Source: Achromobacter spanius (GTDB taxonomy: Bacteria > Pseudomonadota > Gammaproteobacteria > Burkholderiales > Burkholderiaceae_B). From it: DNA of 64,000 bases. Below, piece by piece: positions 1 to 9,048 of the stretch; position 1 is the first letter of the stretch; the number at the start of each line of letters is the position of its first letter. A program made the translations under genes and the position numbers. The notes below the pieces were generated by a model. The model made no database searches. It worked only from the letters and a program-made list of their open reading frames with translations, and was not told where the DNA came from. The stretch spans positions 496,001 to 560,000 of the forward strand of contig NZ_CP025030.1 of NCBI RefSeq assembly GCF_002812705.1, written 5' to 3'.

Positions 1-1436
1 GCAACTATGCGCCGCGCACCACCTACAACATCCTGACGGCGGACGGCGGCATACAAGGCAGGTTCACCGGCGCTTCAAGCGCGTATGCGTTCCTGACCCC
101 CACGCTCAGCTACGACGCGAAAAACGCCTTCATGACGCTGACGCGCAACGACGTGCCGATCGGCAGCGTGGGCGAAACCGGCAACGAGAGCAGCGTGGGC
201 GATGCGCTGGACCAGGAAGACCCGCCCGTGAGCGGGAACGGATCGTCGTCGGCAGGAAATGGATCGTCGTCGAATGGGAACGGCAACGGGACTACGTCGA
301 CGGCCCCCGAAGCCGGCTCGTCGCTCATCGCCAGCGGCAGCGCCGCAGGCAAGGACACTGGCGCCAGCCAGGTGACGACGGCGGTTCTTTCCATGACGCC
401 GGCGCAAGCGCGCTCGGCATTGACGCAGCTTTCCGGCGAAGCATACGCAAGCACCGCCAGTGTGTTGCAGGGCCAGGGAGACACCGTGCGCACACTGCCG
501 ATGGCCCACCTGCGCGGCAACCTTGACGCACCGATGCAGGCCGGACGGCCGACGGCCCAATTGGGTTCGTCCTCATCCGACGCACTGCCGCAAAGCGGCG
601 CTTATCCCCTCTGGGCACAAGCGTTTGGCAATTGGAGCAAGTTCGGTAGTGACGGCAACGCGGCCAGCGTAAGCCAGTCGGCCGGCGGCTTCTTTGTGGG
701 CGGCGACGGCGCCGTGGGCAACGGCTGGCGCTTGGGCGGCGCGGTGGGCTACACCGGCAGCCATAGCTCGGTCGCGGACGCCGCGTCGCGCACCAGCGTC
801 GACAGCTACACGGCCACGATGTTCGGCGGGAGAAACTTCTCCGCGGGTCCCGGCCACATCCGCTTCATGGCCGGCGCGGCCTACACCTGGCACGACATCG
901 ACACGAAGCGCGACATCGCGGCCGGCAGCCTGAACCAGCGACTGGAATCGTCGTATCACGCCTCGTCGACGCAAGTGTTCACGGAACTGGGCTACAAGCT
1001 GCCGCTGAACGACGGGACCAGCATCGAACCCTACGCCGGCCTGGCCTGGAACCAGCTGCGCACGCGCGACTTCCAGGAATCGGGGGGGACGGCGGCCCTG
1101 CACGGGTCGGGCACCACCGACGACGTGACCAGCACCACGCTGGGCTTGCGCGGCGCCTGGGAGTTCGGAGCGGACCGCGCACCGGGTCGATTGACTGCGT
1201 CGTTGGGATGGCGCCATGCCATGGGTGACGTTAAGCCCAAGCAGCAACTGGCGTTTGAAGGTGGCAGCACGTTCTCGGTGACGGGCGTTCCCATCGCGCG
1301 TGACGCCGCCGTGGTGGGGCTGGGCGCTGAAATGTCCATCACCCGCAACACGACGGCAGGCGTGGCCTACGACGCGCAGTTCGGCGGCGGCAACCGCCAG
1401 CAGTCGGGCATGTTCAAGCTGGCGATGCGGTTCTAA
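1..1436 (+). CDS. Autotransporter, C-terminal part with outer-membrane beta-barrel (5' end outside window)
   Basis: The reading frame is open from the window edge (first full codon at base 3) and stops at 1434-1436, so only the last ~477 residues are seen. The first residues (NYAPRTTYNILTADGGI) are typical of the junction between an autotransporter passenger stem and its barrel. A low-complexity Ser/Gly/Asn linker (around 230-300) follows. From about 600 onward, alternating Gly/aromatic strands (WAQAFGNWSKF, GGDGAVGNGWRLGGAVGYTGS) form the type V secretion barrel, which ends in Arg-Phe as outer-membrane proteins recognised by the Bam complex do. The passenger, and so the function, is not visible; adhesin or serum-resistance factor are the usual roles. 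No neighbour is co-oriented. Confidence 0.9.
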   Translation, partial: NYAPRTTYNILTADGGIQGRFTGASSAYAFLTPTLSYDAKNAFMTLTRNDVPIGSVGETGNESSVGDALDQEDPPVSGNGSSSAGNGSSSNGNGNGTTSTAPEAGSSLIASGSAAGKDTGASQVTTAVLSMTPAQARSALTQLSGEAYASTASVLQGQGDTVRTLPMAHLRGNLDAPMQAGRPTAQLGSSSSDALPQSGAYPLWAQAFGNWSKFGSDGNAASVSQSAGGFFVGGDGAVGNGWRLGGAVGYTGSHSSVADAASRTSVDSYTATMFGGRNFSAGPGHIRFMAGAAYTWHDIDTKRDIAAGSLNQRLESSYHASSTQVFTELGYKLPLNDGTSIEPYAGLAWNQLRTRDFQESGGTAALHGSGTTDDVTSTTLGLRGAWEFGADRAPGRLTASLGWRHAMGDVKPKQQLAFEGGSTFSVTGVPIARDAAVVGLGAEMSITRNTTAGVAYDAQFGGGNRQQSGMFKLAMRF

Positions 1437-1458
1437 GGCCGGCGCCAGACGAAAAAAA

Positions 1459-1521
1459 GCGCCGCTAGTAATAGCGGCGCTTCTTCATTGCGGCGCTTCT
1501 TCATTGCGGCGCTTTTTCATT
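1459..1521 (+). repeat. Hairpin followed by three 16-bp tandem units after the autotransporter
   Basis: A 9-bp stem (1459-1467 with 1472-1480, loop GTAA) follows the stop codon by 22 bases and may be a weak terminator. Its right arm is the start of a 16-bp unit (GCGGCGCTTCTTCATT) repeated three times head to tail at 1474-1489, 1490-1505 and 1506-1521; the third copy has one C-to-T change. There is no long T-run, so termination is an inference. Confidence 0.65.
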
Positions 1522-1532
1522 CCGGTGTTCTG

Positions 1533-1608
1533 TGGTGGGCTGAGCGAGACTCGAACTCGCGACCAACGGATTAAAAGTCCGCTGCTCTACCGACTGAGCT
1601 ATCAGCCC
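1533..1608 (-). tRNA. tRNA-Lys (anticodon UUU)
   Basis: Read on the minus strand, a full cloverleaf is present: acceptor GGGCTGA pairing with TCAGCCC, D-arm GCTC/GAGC, anticodon loop CTTTTAA giving UUU, and T-arm GCGAG-TTCGAGT-CTCGC. The discriminator is A and the 3' CCA is encoded (1533-1535). The length is 76 nt. Confidence 0.97.
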
Positions 1609-1622
1609 GACCGAAGCCAGAA

Positions 1623-1651
1623 ATTATGGCGGATTTCTTTGGTCTTGTCAA
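1623..1651 (-). promoter_or_regulatory. Sigma-70 promoter of tRNA-Lys
   Basis: On the minus strand TTGACA (1646-1651) is separated by exactly 17 bases from CATAAT (1623-1628), 15 bases before the mature tRNA start. The -35 is a perfect consensus match. The main rRNA promoter at 61417-61445 has the same two hexamers and spacing. Confidence 0.8.
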
Positions 1652-1694
1652 AAAGATTAACGTCGCCAGCCGGTAAAGCCCTGGAGCCGCCCAG

Positions 1695-1720
1695 AAAAAA
1701 CGGCCGCTTGCGGCGGCCGT
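1695..1720 (-). terminator. Rho-independent terminator after metQ
   Basis: Stem ACGGCCGC/GCGGCCGT (1700-1707 with 1713-1720). Read on the minus strand it is followed by a run of six T (A run at 1695-1700). It lies 24 bases past the metQ stop codon and ends the metNIQ unit. Confidence 0.85.
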
Positions 1721-1744
1721 TCCGGGGCTTGCGATGGACCTGGA

Positions 1745-2542
1745 TTACCAGGCGGCCACCACGGCGCCCTTGTACTTGGTCTGGATGAACTGCTTCACGG
1801 CCGGGCTGTGATAGATGCTGACCAGCTTGGCGAATTCAGCGCGGTCCTTGTCCTTTTCGCGCACGACCAACACGTTGGCGTACGGCGAATCCGGCGATTC
1901 CTGGGCGATGGCATCCTTGGCCGGATCCAGGCCGGCTTCCAGCGCAAAGTTGGTGTTGACGGCCGAAGCGTCGGTGTCATCCAGCGAACGCGGCAGTTGG
2001 GCGGCGTCCAATTCAATGAAGCGCAGCTTCTTCTTGTTCTCGATGACGTCGATCGGCGTTGCCTTCAGGCCCGCTTCCGGACGCAGCTTGATCAGGCCAT
2101 TGGCTTGCAGCAGCAACAGGGCGCGACCGCCGTTGGTGGGGTCGTTCGGCAAGGCGATGCGAGCACCGTCCTTCAGTTCCGACAGCGACTTGATCTTCTT
2201 GCTGTAGATGCCGATGGGGAAGATCACGGTCTTGGCGATGCTGACCAGCTTGTAGCCACGGTCGGCGTTGGCGTTGTCCAGATAGGGCTGGTGCTGGTAG
2301 CTGTTCATGTCCAGGTCGCCCGCGGCCAGCGCCACGTTGGGCTGCACGTAGTCGGTGAATTCGATGACCTGGATGTTCAAGCCCTGCTTGGCCGCTTCGG
2401 CCTTGACCACATCAAAGATCTGCGCGTGCGGGCCGGCGGTAACGCCAACCTTCAGCGGCTTGTCCTGAGCCAGCGCGGGCTGGGCGAATACGGCTGCGCC
2501 GAGGGCAAATGCAGCCAGCGACTTCAAAACCTTGATGCTCAT
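1745..2542 (-). CDS. metQ: Methionine ABC transporter, periplasmic binding protein MetQ
   Basis: 265 residues of the NlpA/MetQ family. It captures D/L-methionine in the periplasm for the MetNI importer. An N-terminal signal peptide (MSIKVLKSLAAFALGAAVFA) ends at an ALA-QDK signal-peptidase-I type site, and there is no lipobox cysteine, unlike the E. coli lipoprotein MetQ. Family features include VGVTAGPHAQIFDVVK near residue 33, the Tyr/Gln-rich region NSYQHQPYLDNANADRGY, and the motif IALPNDPTNGGRALLLLQ. It is the last gene of metN-metI-metQ, 66 bases after metI, with a terminator behind it. Confidence 0.95.
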   Translation of the reverse strand: MSIKVLKSLAAFALGAAVFAQPALAQDKPLKVGVTAGPHAQIFDVVKAEAAKQGLNIQVIEFTDYVQPNVALAAGDLDMNSYQHQPYLDNANADRGYKLVSIAKTVIFPIGIYSKKIKSLSELKDGARIALPNDPTNGGRALLLLQANGLIKLRPEAGLKATPIDVIENKKKLRFIELDAAQLPRSLDDTDASAVNTNFALEAGLDPAKDAIAQESPDSPYANVLVVREKDKDRAEFAKLVSIYHSPAVKQFIQTKYKGAVVAAW

Positions 2543-2608
2543 GTTGCGATATCCCGAGTAACGGAAGTAGAAAGAAGATTGCAGCGAAAACGGAGGGCGC
2601 CGCGGCGC

Positions 2609-3262
2609 TCAGCGATGCGACATGCGGCGCACGAAGCGGTCGCCAAGGCTTTGGATTGCCTGGACCAAAACGATCAGCACAATCACGACCGCGGCCATGA
2701 CGTCCGATTGAAAACGTTGATATCCGTAGCGGATGGCCAGGTCGCCCAGGCCGCCGCCGCCGATGGCGCCGGCCATCGCCGAATAGCCGATCAGGCTGAC
2801 CACGGTAACGATGGTGGCGGCGATCAGGCCCGGCAAGGCTTCCGGCAACAGCACCTTCAGGATGATCTGCATCGGCGATGCGCCCATGGCGCGCGCCGCA
2901 GTGATCAGCCCCGGGTCCACTTCGCGCATGGCGTTTTCCGCGATGCGGGCCATGAACGGAATCGCGGCCACCGACAGCGGCACGATGGCGGCCGTGGTGC
3001 CGATGGAGGTTTGCGCGATCAGGCGCGTGAACGGAATGATGGCAACCATCAGGATGACAAAGGGCACCGAGCGAGTGGCATTGATGATGGCGCCCAGCAC
3101 GTGGTTGACGGGCTGGTTTTCCAGCATGTTGCCGCGCGCCGTCACGGTCAGCGTCACGCCCAGGGGGATGCCGATCACCACCGCGATGGCGCTGGCCACG
3201 CCCACCATCAGCAGGGTGTCAAGCAGCGACGTAATAAGCAGATCGATCAGTTGCGGACTCAT
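2609..3262 (-). CDS. metI: Methionine ABC transporter permease MetI
   Basis: 217 residues, the usual length. It has five predicted hydrophobic segments and the binding-protein-dependent permease (EAA) loop around residues 123-146 (ITAARAMGASPMQIILKVLL), which contacts the ATPase MetN. It forms the inner-membrane channel of the methionine importer. Its start lies inside the 3' end of metN (44-base overlap), so translation of the two genes is probably coupled. Confidence 0.95.
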   Translation of the reverse strand: MSPQLIDLLITSLLDTLLMVGVASAIAVVIGIPLGVTLTVTARGNMLENQPVNHVLGAIINATRSVPFVILMVAIIPFTRLIAQTSIGTTAAIVPLSVAAIPFMARIAENAMREVDPGLITAARAMGASPMQIILKVLLPEALPGLIAATIVTVVSLIGYSAMAGAIGGGGLGDLAIRYGYQRFQSDVMAAVVIVLIVLVQAIQSLGDRFVRRMSHR

Positions 3263-4307
3263 GAGCTATTTCTTTAACGGTAATGTCACGGGCGGCCAAC
3301 GCGGCAATCGCGTCCTTGACCGCTTCGGGCGCGCCTTGAACCAGCACGAACATCGTGCCCACGGCCACGCCCTGGATATCTTCAACACGGGCCTGCACCA
3401 GGCCCACGTCCAGCGAGAACTGTTTGGACAGATCGGTCAGGAACGAGCCCGACGAATCCGTGCCGGTCAAGGACAGGCGCAAGAGGCGCACGGCCTGGGT
3501 GGGCGCGGCGGCAACCAGCGTGGCGATGCGTTCTTTCACGGCCGCCAAGGTGGCGTCGGTCAGGTCGGACGCCGTGGCGGCCGACACCATGCCGCGCGTG
3601 ACTTCGTGGCGCGGCTGCGCGAACACTTCGCGCGTGCTGCCGATTTCGACCACTTCGCCTTGGGACAGCACGGCCACGCGGTCGCACACTTCGCGCACCA
3701 CTTCCATCTGGTGCGTGATCATGACGACCGTCACGCCCGTCTTGCGATTGATGTCGCGCAGCAGGGCCAGGATGTTGTGCGTGGTTTCGGGGTCGAGCGC
3801 GGACGTGGCTTCGTCGCTGAGCAGCACGTCCGGGTTGTTGGCCAGCGCGCGGGCGATGCCCACACGCTGCTTTTGGCCACCGCTGATCTGGCTGGGATAG
3901 CGATCGCGCAGATGTTCCAGGCCCACCAGCGCCAGCAGGCGTTCCACACGGGCCGGAATCTCGGCCTTGGCGACACCGGCAATTTCCAGCGGCAGCGCCA
4001 CGTTGCCATAGACGGTGCGGCGCGACAGCAGGTTGAAGCCCTGGAACACCATGCCGATACGGCGGCGCTGGCCACGAAGCTGCGCCTCGTTCAGGCCGGT
4101 AAGTTGCTGTCCGCCGATGGCAATCGTGCCTTCGTTGGGACGTTCAAGCAGGTTGATGCATTGGACCAGCGTGCTTTTGCCGGCCCCGCTGGGGCCGATG
4201 ATGCCGAAGACCTCGCCCTGCTCGATATGCAGGTTGATGCCTCGCAGCGCCTGGAATTGTCCATGCGGCGTGGCATAGGTCTTGGATAGGTTCTCGATGT
4301 GAATCAT
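3219..4307 (-). CDS. metN: Methionine import ATP-binding protein MetN
   Basis: 362 residues. The ABC ATPase domain has Walker A GPSGAGKS (38-45), signature SGGQKQR and Walker B VLLSDEATSALDP. The C-terminal ~80 residues form the NIL/ACT-like domain by which methionine trans-inhibits uptake in E. coli MetNI. It is the first gene of the operon. The AT-rich leader (4308-4390) has an imperfect TCTCTT-CT-AAAGAGA inverted repeat, but no riboswitch or MetJ-box array that I can recognise. Confidence 0.96.
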   Translation of the reverse strand: MIHIENLSKTYATPHGQFQALRGINLHIEQGEVFGIIGPSGAGKSTLVQCINLLERPNEGTIAIGGQQLTGLNEAQLRGQRRRIGMVFQGFNLLSRRTVYGNVALPLEIAGVAKAEIPARVERLLALVGLEHLRDRYPSQISGGQKQRVGIARALANNPDVLLSDEATSALDPETTHNILALLRDINRKTGVTVVMITHQMEVVREVCDRVAVLSQGEVVEIGSTREVFAQPRHEVTRGMVSAATASDLTDATLAAVKERIATLVAAAPTQAVRLLRLSLTGTDSSGSFLTDLSKQFSLDVGLVQARVEDIQGVAVGTMFVLVQGAPEAVKDAIAALAARDITVKEIAHESATDRSAYYVAA

Positions 4308-4461
4308 GGCAAGCGATTTTGTATCTTTTCTCTTCTAAAGAGAACGACCGTTTTTTTCATTTTTAATAACTACAAGTAATATGCTGCGCCCTCAGAGCCC
4401 CGCCCGCTCGTCACCAAGGGGCGGCTGCGCGCTGCAATAGGGCGTCGGCAAAACGCGCAAA

Positions 4462-4500
4462 GGGCAGTCGGAAGGAAAGCCTTCCTGACTGCCCCTTTTG
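4462..4500 (-). terminator. Strong hairpin terminator between metN leader and the GH31-like gene
   Basis: A stem of about 14 bp (GGGCAGTC-GGAAGG with CCTTCC-T-GACTGCCC, one bulge, loop AAAG at 4476-4479) lies 34 bases past the stop of the minus-strand gene. On the minus strand it is followed by TTTGCGCGTTTT; on the plus strand by CTTTT. It may therefore work in both directions. Confidence 0.75.
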
Positions 4501-4533
4501 ATGACGGTAGCCGGCAAGCCGGCCGCGTCGATA

Positions 4534-6759
4534 TCAGCGAGCGCGAGAAATGCGGACTTCCGCCCCCCGGCGCTTGACCTCAAGGCCTTCGGACGGCGAG
4601 ATGCGCAGCCCTTCCAGCCCCTTGATGTAGCTGGAGCCTTGCATCTGCATCACGCGGATCTTGTTGCGCATGACAACCGGGTTATGCACCGGCATGCCAA
4701 ACATCCAGACCTCGTCCAGGATGCGGGCCGAGTTGAACTCGCCCGTATGCTGCGCGGCGGGTCCCAGACAGAGCATGTGCCCTTCGCGGCCAAAAACCGG
4801 GAACTGGCCCAGTTCGCAGTCGATCGTCCAGGTGGTACCGCCTTCGTAGCGATGCCCGGTGTTCAGATCCCACCAGGCCTCGCCCTTGGGCAGATACACG
4901 CGCACCTGCTTGCCCGGTTCGGTGACCGGAGCAACCAGCAGGGCCGGGCCCAGCAGGTATTGCAGGTCCCACTCGTGGGCGTGCGGATCGTTCGGGAAAG
5001 ACAGGGCCATGGAACGCTGCACCGGCAGGCCGGTACGGGCGGAGTCCTCGATGGCGCCCAGCACATAGGGCACCAGGCGATAGCGCCACTGCATCCAGGT
5101 CTTGGCCTGCGCCAGGGTTTCGTCGCCGAAATCCCAAGGCATCAGCCCTTCCACGCCCTGGAACGAGAAGTTCGCCGAGAACACGCCCACGGTCAGCCAG
5201 CGCAAATACAGTTCGGACGTCATGCCCGCGCGGTCACGCGATGCCGAACCGATGCCGTGCACCTGCACGGGCACGCCGCTGGCGCCGATCGACAAGGCGG
5301 TGCGCAGCGTATGGCGCAAGCCGTCCCAGGAGTTCTCGGCCTGCGGCCCCACCTGCCACGGCAGACGTTGCGCGGCGGGGAACAGGTCGGAACTGGGCAC
5401 GACGCCTTCGGGCGGCACTTTGAGGCCGGCCACGGCATCAAACAGCGCGCGGCGCACCAGCAGCGGATACATGCTGCGCAGCGCCGGGCCGGTTTCACCG
5501 TTGCGGGCCGTCACGCCGTCGGGAATGGCAAGCTGGGCATCGCAAGCGGGCGCGTCCAGACCATCTTCGATCAGTTGGCGGTGACGCTCCACCCACATGT
5601 TGTAGATGTCGCGGTAAGTCAGGTCCAGCAGGCCGAACGGCTGGCCCGACGTGGCGGCGATGCCGTCGAACACCTGGGCGGCGCCGTCTTCCTTGGCCAA
5701 CAGCCAGCCGCGGTCTTCCAGTTCCTCGAACAAGGGGCTGGTCTTGAGCACGCCGGGGAAACCGGATGCCGCGACATGCACGTTGTGCTTGTGGAACAGG
5801 GCCAGCATCTGCTTGGCGTCGGGGAAACGCTGGGCGTCCCATTCGAACACCGCCTTATCCGACTGGAAGCCCCACGCCGCCGGCTGGGCCAGCGTCACGG
5901 CATCCACGGGAATCTGGTTTTCGCGCATGCGAGCCAGCAAGGCGACGGTCTGCGTGGGCATTTCGCCCGTGGCCTGTTGCAGCCACGCGCCCATCGCCCA
6001 CAGCACGGGCTGGCCGGCGCGGCCGGTCAACGCGGTGTACTGGTTCAGGATTTCGGCGGGCTCGCCGGCAAACAGGAACACGTCCAGCACGGCGTCGTCA
6101 ACGGTCAGCACGTAGGCCGAATCCGCCGGGGCGACGCCCACGGAATGTTCAACGCGGCGCATCGTATTGACGTAGACGCCCCAGCCACGCGGGCTCCATG
6201 CCAGAGGCAAGGCGCGGTGCTCGGGGTCATCGGACACCACCGATTCTTCGCGGCGGTTCAGGTCGCCCGGTGTTTCCCCCAGGCCGAAGATGCGTTCGTC
6301 GGCCAGCAGGGTAAAGCCCGCCGTCCACACCGCATCGTCTTCCTGGTCCAGCGCGTTGTGCCCGAATGCGGGCGTATGCGCGGAAACCTCGGACTCGAAC
6401 ACCCGTTCCTCGTTGCGATAGATCGCGACGCGCACGGGGTTGGACTGGATCTCCAGGGCAACGTCGCCCTGTGTGATCCGCCAGCCGTCCCCGCCTTCGC
6501 GAGGGGCAATAGAGGCCTCGCCCACGGCCTCTTGGCGCGCGAGCAACATCTCGGCCACGGCGCGCGCACGCGCGCCGGGCTTGTCATCATTCAGGTGGTT
6601 CGCCTCGCCGCAGCGCAGGCGAAAAACACCAGGCGCATGCGCCTCGACTACCAGGTGCAACCCATCGCCCGCGTCGAAATCGAAGCGACTGGGGCGGGAC
6701 GTCAGCAGCTCGATGGTGTCGAGCTGGGTAGTATGGGCAAAGTCGAACTTGGGCGGCAC
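4534..6759 (-). CDS. Glycoside hydrolase family 31-like protein with altered catalytic positions
   Basis: 741 residues with a GTG start preceded by a GGGGGA ribosome site. The order matches GH31 (alpha-glucosidase/alpha-xylosidase): an N-terminal beta-sandwich with IFGLGETPGDL (157-166), a (beta/alpha)8 barrel starting at QPVLWAMGAWLQQ (250-262), and a C-terminal sandwich (GPALLVAPVTEPGKQVRVYLP). The family's key acidic residues look replaced. The first barrel motif Asp-x-x-Trp reads LAQPAAW (290-296). The nucleophile site keeps an Asp in PACDAQL (D407) but lacks the usual following Gly-Glu. The acid/base segment WGGD reads WQVGPQ (468-473), and the HDIGG motif reads HGIGS (501-505). It may have lost hydrolase activity or use other residues. 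No signal peptide is seen, so it is probably cytoplasmic. No sugar transporter lies nearby. Confidence 0.8.
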   Translation of the reverse strand: MPPKFDFAHTTQLDTIELLTSRPSRFDFDAGDGLHLVVEAHAPGVFRLRCGEANHLNDDKPGARARAVAEMLLARQEAVGEASIAPREGGDGWRITQGDVALEIQSNPVRVAIYRNEERVFESEVSAHTPAFGHNALDQEDDAVWTAGFTLLADERIFGLGETPGDLNRREESVVSDDPEHRALPLAWSPRGWGVYVNTMRRVEHSVGVAPADSAYVLTVDDAVLDVFLFAGEPAEILNQYTALTGRAGQPVLWAMGAWLQQATGEMPTQTVALLARMRENQIPVDAVTLAQPAAWGFQSDKAVFEWDAQRFPDAKQMLALFHKHNVHVAASGFPGVLKTSPLFEELEDRGWLLAKEDGAAQVFDGIAATSGQPFGLLDLTYRDIYNMWVERHRQLIEDGLDAPACDAQLAIPDGVTARNGETGPALRSMYPLLVRRALFDAVAGLKVPPEGVVPSSDLFPAAQRLPWQVGPQAENSWDGLRHTLRTALSIGASGVPVQVHGIGSASRDRAGMTSELYLRWLTVGVFSANFSFQGVEGLMPWDFGDETLAQAKTWMQWRYRLVPYVLGAIEDSARTGLPVQRSMALSFPNDPHAHEWDLQYLLGPALLVAPVTEPGKQVRVYLPKGEAWWDLNTGHRYEGGTTWTIDCELGQFPVFGREGHMLCLGPAAQHTGEFNSARILDEVWMFGMPVHNPVVMRNKIRVMQMQGSSYIKGLEGLRISPSEGLEVKRRGAEVRISRAR

Positions 6760-7028
6760 AGAGCATCCCCCGGCTTAAGCCAAAAACCATCAAAAGACGC
6801 TATTTTGACGGATTTGAGCTTTGAAATAAACTCGGTCCCTCTTCTGGATGGGTTTCTCATCCATAAAAAGGGGTCGTAAAGCCCTCGATCAGCGCCTATC
6901 GGCCTAGAGCCGCGCGCCGTCGAAACGCCAACAACGAGGCCAATACGGCCTATTTGGCGCCAAATCCTGGCAATTACCGCAATTCTACGCCACCTGGGTC
7001 GAGCCCCCATTCGTGGCCAAACTTTTTT

Positions 7029-8903
7029 TCACCGTGGTGAAATAAGTTTGGACAGATCGGTTTCCAGCAACGCCGGTTCGCCAGCCAGGCGGGCGCCGAT
7101 CAAATCGCCCATCAAAGCCGACCACGACAAGCCGCGCGAGGCATAGCCCACGGCCAACCACAGGCCAGGCGCGTGCGGCAGTTCCCCGACTGCGGGCAGG
7201 CGCCCGGGCAACACGGCCCGCCATCCCGCCCAACCGGGCAATGTGCCGGGCACCAACGCATCGAATACCGGGAAGTGACCGCTCAGTAGTCCGGCCGCCT
7301 TGGCTAGCGTGGTGTGTTGCCCTTCCGGGCTGACCACCGCCTGCGTGGCGCCATGCACGTAGGTGCTGCCGACCACGCAGCCGCCCCCCACGTCCGGCAG
7401 CAGATAGCCCTCGCCACCGACGATGCAGCGTGGCCCGCCCGCAAGGGCCTCGCCGGGCACCAGCGTCACCTCGCCCGCCAGCGCGTGCATCTGCTCCACA
7501 CGCGGCAAGGGGTCCAGCAGCCCGCTTTCAGCCAGCACCGCGCGCGCGCCAAAGGCATTGGCCAGGATGACGGTGTCGGCTTGCGCCAATTCCCCGCCTT
7601 GCGCATCGCGTACGCTCCATCCTTGCCCCTGTCGTTCGACCCGGGCCGCCTTGCCCGGCAAAACGCTCACGCCGGGGGTTTCCAGCAAGGCGTCGATCAG
7701 TCGGTTCGGTTGAACCAGCATGCCCTGCGCGAAGTACACACCACCGCGCGCCACCGGCAAGCCGGCCAGGGCGCTGGCCTCGTCGCGATCCACCTGCCGT
7801 ACCCAGTCGCGCGGAAACGCCAGCGTTTCCAATGTGCCCGCCAATGCGGCGGATTTGCCTGCGTCGCGCTCGACCTGAAGCGTGCCGCACACGCGCGGCG
7901 CGGCGTCGCCAGCCAGCCCTTGCCATCGCGCCAGCGCGCGCTGGCTGCCGGCGCGCGACAGGCGTGCCCGCGCATTGTCATCACGCGCCACCACGGGCGT
8001 CAGCGCCGCAGCCACATGACCGGCATGCGCCGGCGTCCCCAGCGCCCGACCCGCGTCCAACACGGTGACTCGCCAACCCCGCCCGGCCAGCGCTTGCGCG
8101 ATGCCGGCGCCCGCCAGCCCGGCGCCCACCACCACCGCATGCTTGACGGCCGCAGCCGTCGCGGCAGCCCCGGCCGCTCGGCCCTGCACGCGGGCGGTGG
8201 CTTGGATCATTTGCGGCTTGCCGCCGTCGATCGGCACGCAGCGCGCGTCGAATCCCGCATCCTGCAACGCACGCCGTAATGCTTCCGTGCCGACCGCAGC
8301 CGTTAAGGTGGCCCCGGACGCCGCCAATTGCGCCAGCGCGCGTAGCAACGGCGCTGACTTCGGGTCGGAATCGCGTTCTGGCATGTAGCCGTCCAGAAAG
8401 AATGCATCCACGCGCGCGTCCAGGCGCGGCGCAAGCACCTGCGCATCGCCAAAACCCAGCGTCAGCGTCACCGCGCCATTCTCGAATTCCAGCCGATGCA
8501 GCCCCGGCAACAGCGTGGGCCACTGCTCCACCAGACGCCGCGCCAACTCGACCATGGGCGCCGGCGCATAACGCGCCAGCAATGCCGACAAGTCACCCAT
8601 AGTGAACGGGTGCGCTTCCATCGACACGACATGCAACGCCGAGGGCCGCTGCGGGTCTTGCCGCCACGCGTCCCACAGCGCCAGAAAGTTCAGGCCCAGG
8701 CCGAAACCGGTCTCGCAGACGGTGTATGCACTGCGTCCGCGCCAGCGCTCGGGCAGACCGTTGCCTCGCAGGAATACGTGTTCCCGGTCGCCGAACGATC
8801 CAGAAACCATGGGATAGACATCGCCAGACTCGGCGCTATAGAGCTTGCCGTCGGCATCAAAGTCGACCACTGCGGGGGTCAGGGGAACGTAAGGCGCGGA
8901 CAT
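7029..8903 (-). CDS. mnmC: Bifunctional tRNA U34 modification enzyme MnmC
   Basis: 624 residues from the ATG at 8903 ([15 protein letters not shown]), the family's usual N terminus. An in-frame extension to 9026 has no MnmC character. The N-terminal half is the SAM methyltransferase ([38 protein letters not shown]). The C-terminal half is the FAD oxidoreductase with the Gly-rich nucleotide fold [16 protein letters not shown]. Together they turn cmnm5s2U into mnm5s2U at the wobble base. It is divergent from the phosphatase gene at 9049. A long imperfect hairpin (7017-7053) spans its stop codon. Confidence 0.93.
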   Translation of the reverse strand: MSAPYVPLTPAVVDFDADGKLYSAESGDVYPMVSGSFGDREHVFLRGNGLPERWRGRSAYTVCETGFGLGLNFLALWDAWRQDPQRPSALHVVSMEAHPFTMGDLSALLARYAPAPMVELARRLVEQWPTLLPGLHRLEFENGAVTLTLGFGDAQVLAPRLDARVDAFFLDGYMPERDSDPKSAPLLRALAQLAASGATLTAAVGTEALRRALQDAGFDARCVPIDGGKPQMIQATARVQGRAAGAAATAAAVKHAVVVGAGLAGAGIAQALAGRGWRVTVLDAGRALGTPAHAGHVAAALTPVVARDDNARARLSRAGSQRALARWQGLAGDAAPRVCGTLQVERDAGKSAALAGTLETLAFPRDWVRQVDRDEASALAGLPVARGGVYFAQGMLVQPNRLIDALLETPGVSVLPGKAARVERQGQGWSVRDAQGGELAQADTVILANAFGARAVLAESGLLDPLPRVEQMHALAGEVTLVPGEALAGGPRCIVGGEGYLLPDVGGGCVVGSTYVHGATQAVVSPEGQHTTLAKAAGLLSGHFPVFDALVPGTLPGWAGWRAVLPGRLPAVGELPHAPGLWLAVGYASRGLSWSALMGDLIGARLAGEPALLETDLSKLISPR

Positions 8904-9048
8904 GGACTCTTTGAAGAAAGGATCAAGGTGGTGACAAACGCGAATTATCGACTGGCCACGGCTCGGGCGTTGGATAGACGCCACGCGGCGGCGCGGATTC
9001 CCATGGCTGCCGCGGATTTGACGCATACCTGGGCTTACACTGGTTTAC

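Noticed and set aside
240..300. Phase-variable repeat in the autotransporter linker (GGATCGTCGTC, GGCAACGG)
   Set aside because: The units are short, imperfect and in frame; they code a Ser/Gly/Asn linker and give no clear slippage tract.
4308..4460. Possible SAM riboswitch or Met-box array before metN
   Set aside because: No conserved SAM-riboswitch core and no repeated 8-bp MetJ boxes could be found; only one imperfect inverted repeat is present.
4498..6879. 793-codon open frame on the plus strand
   Set aside because: It is the antisense shadow of the GH31-like gene in high-GC DNA; its protein is rich in His, Gln and Arg and has no domain.
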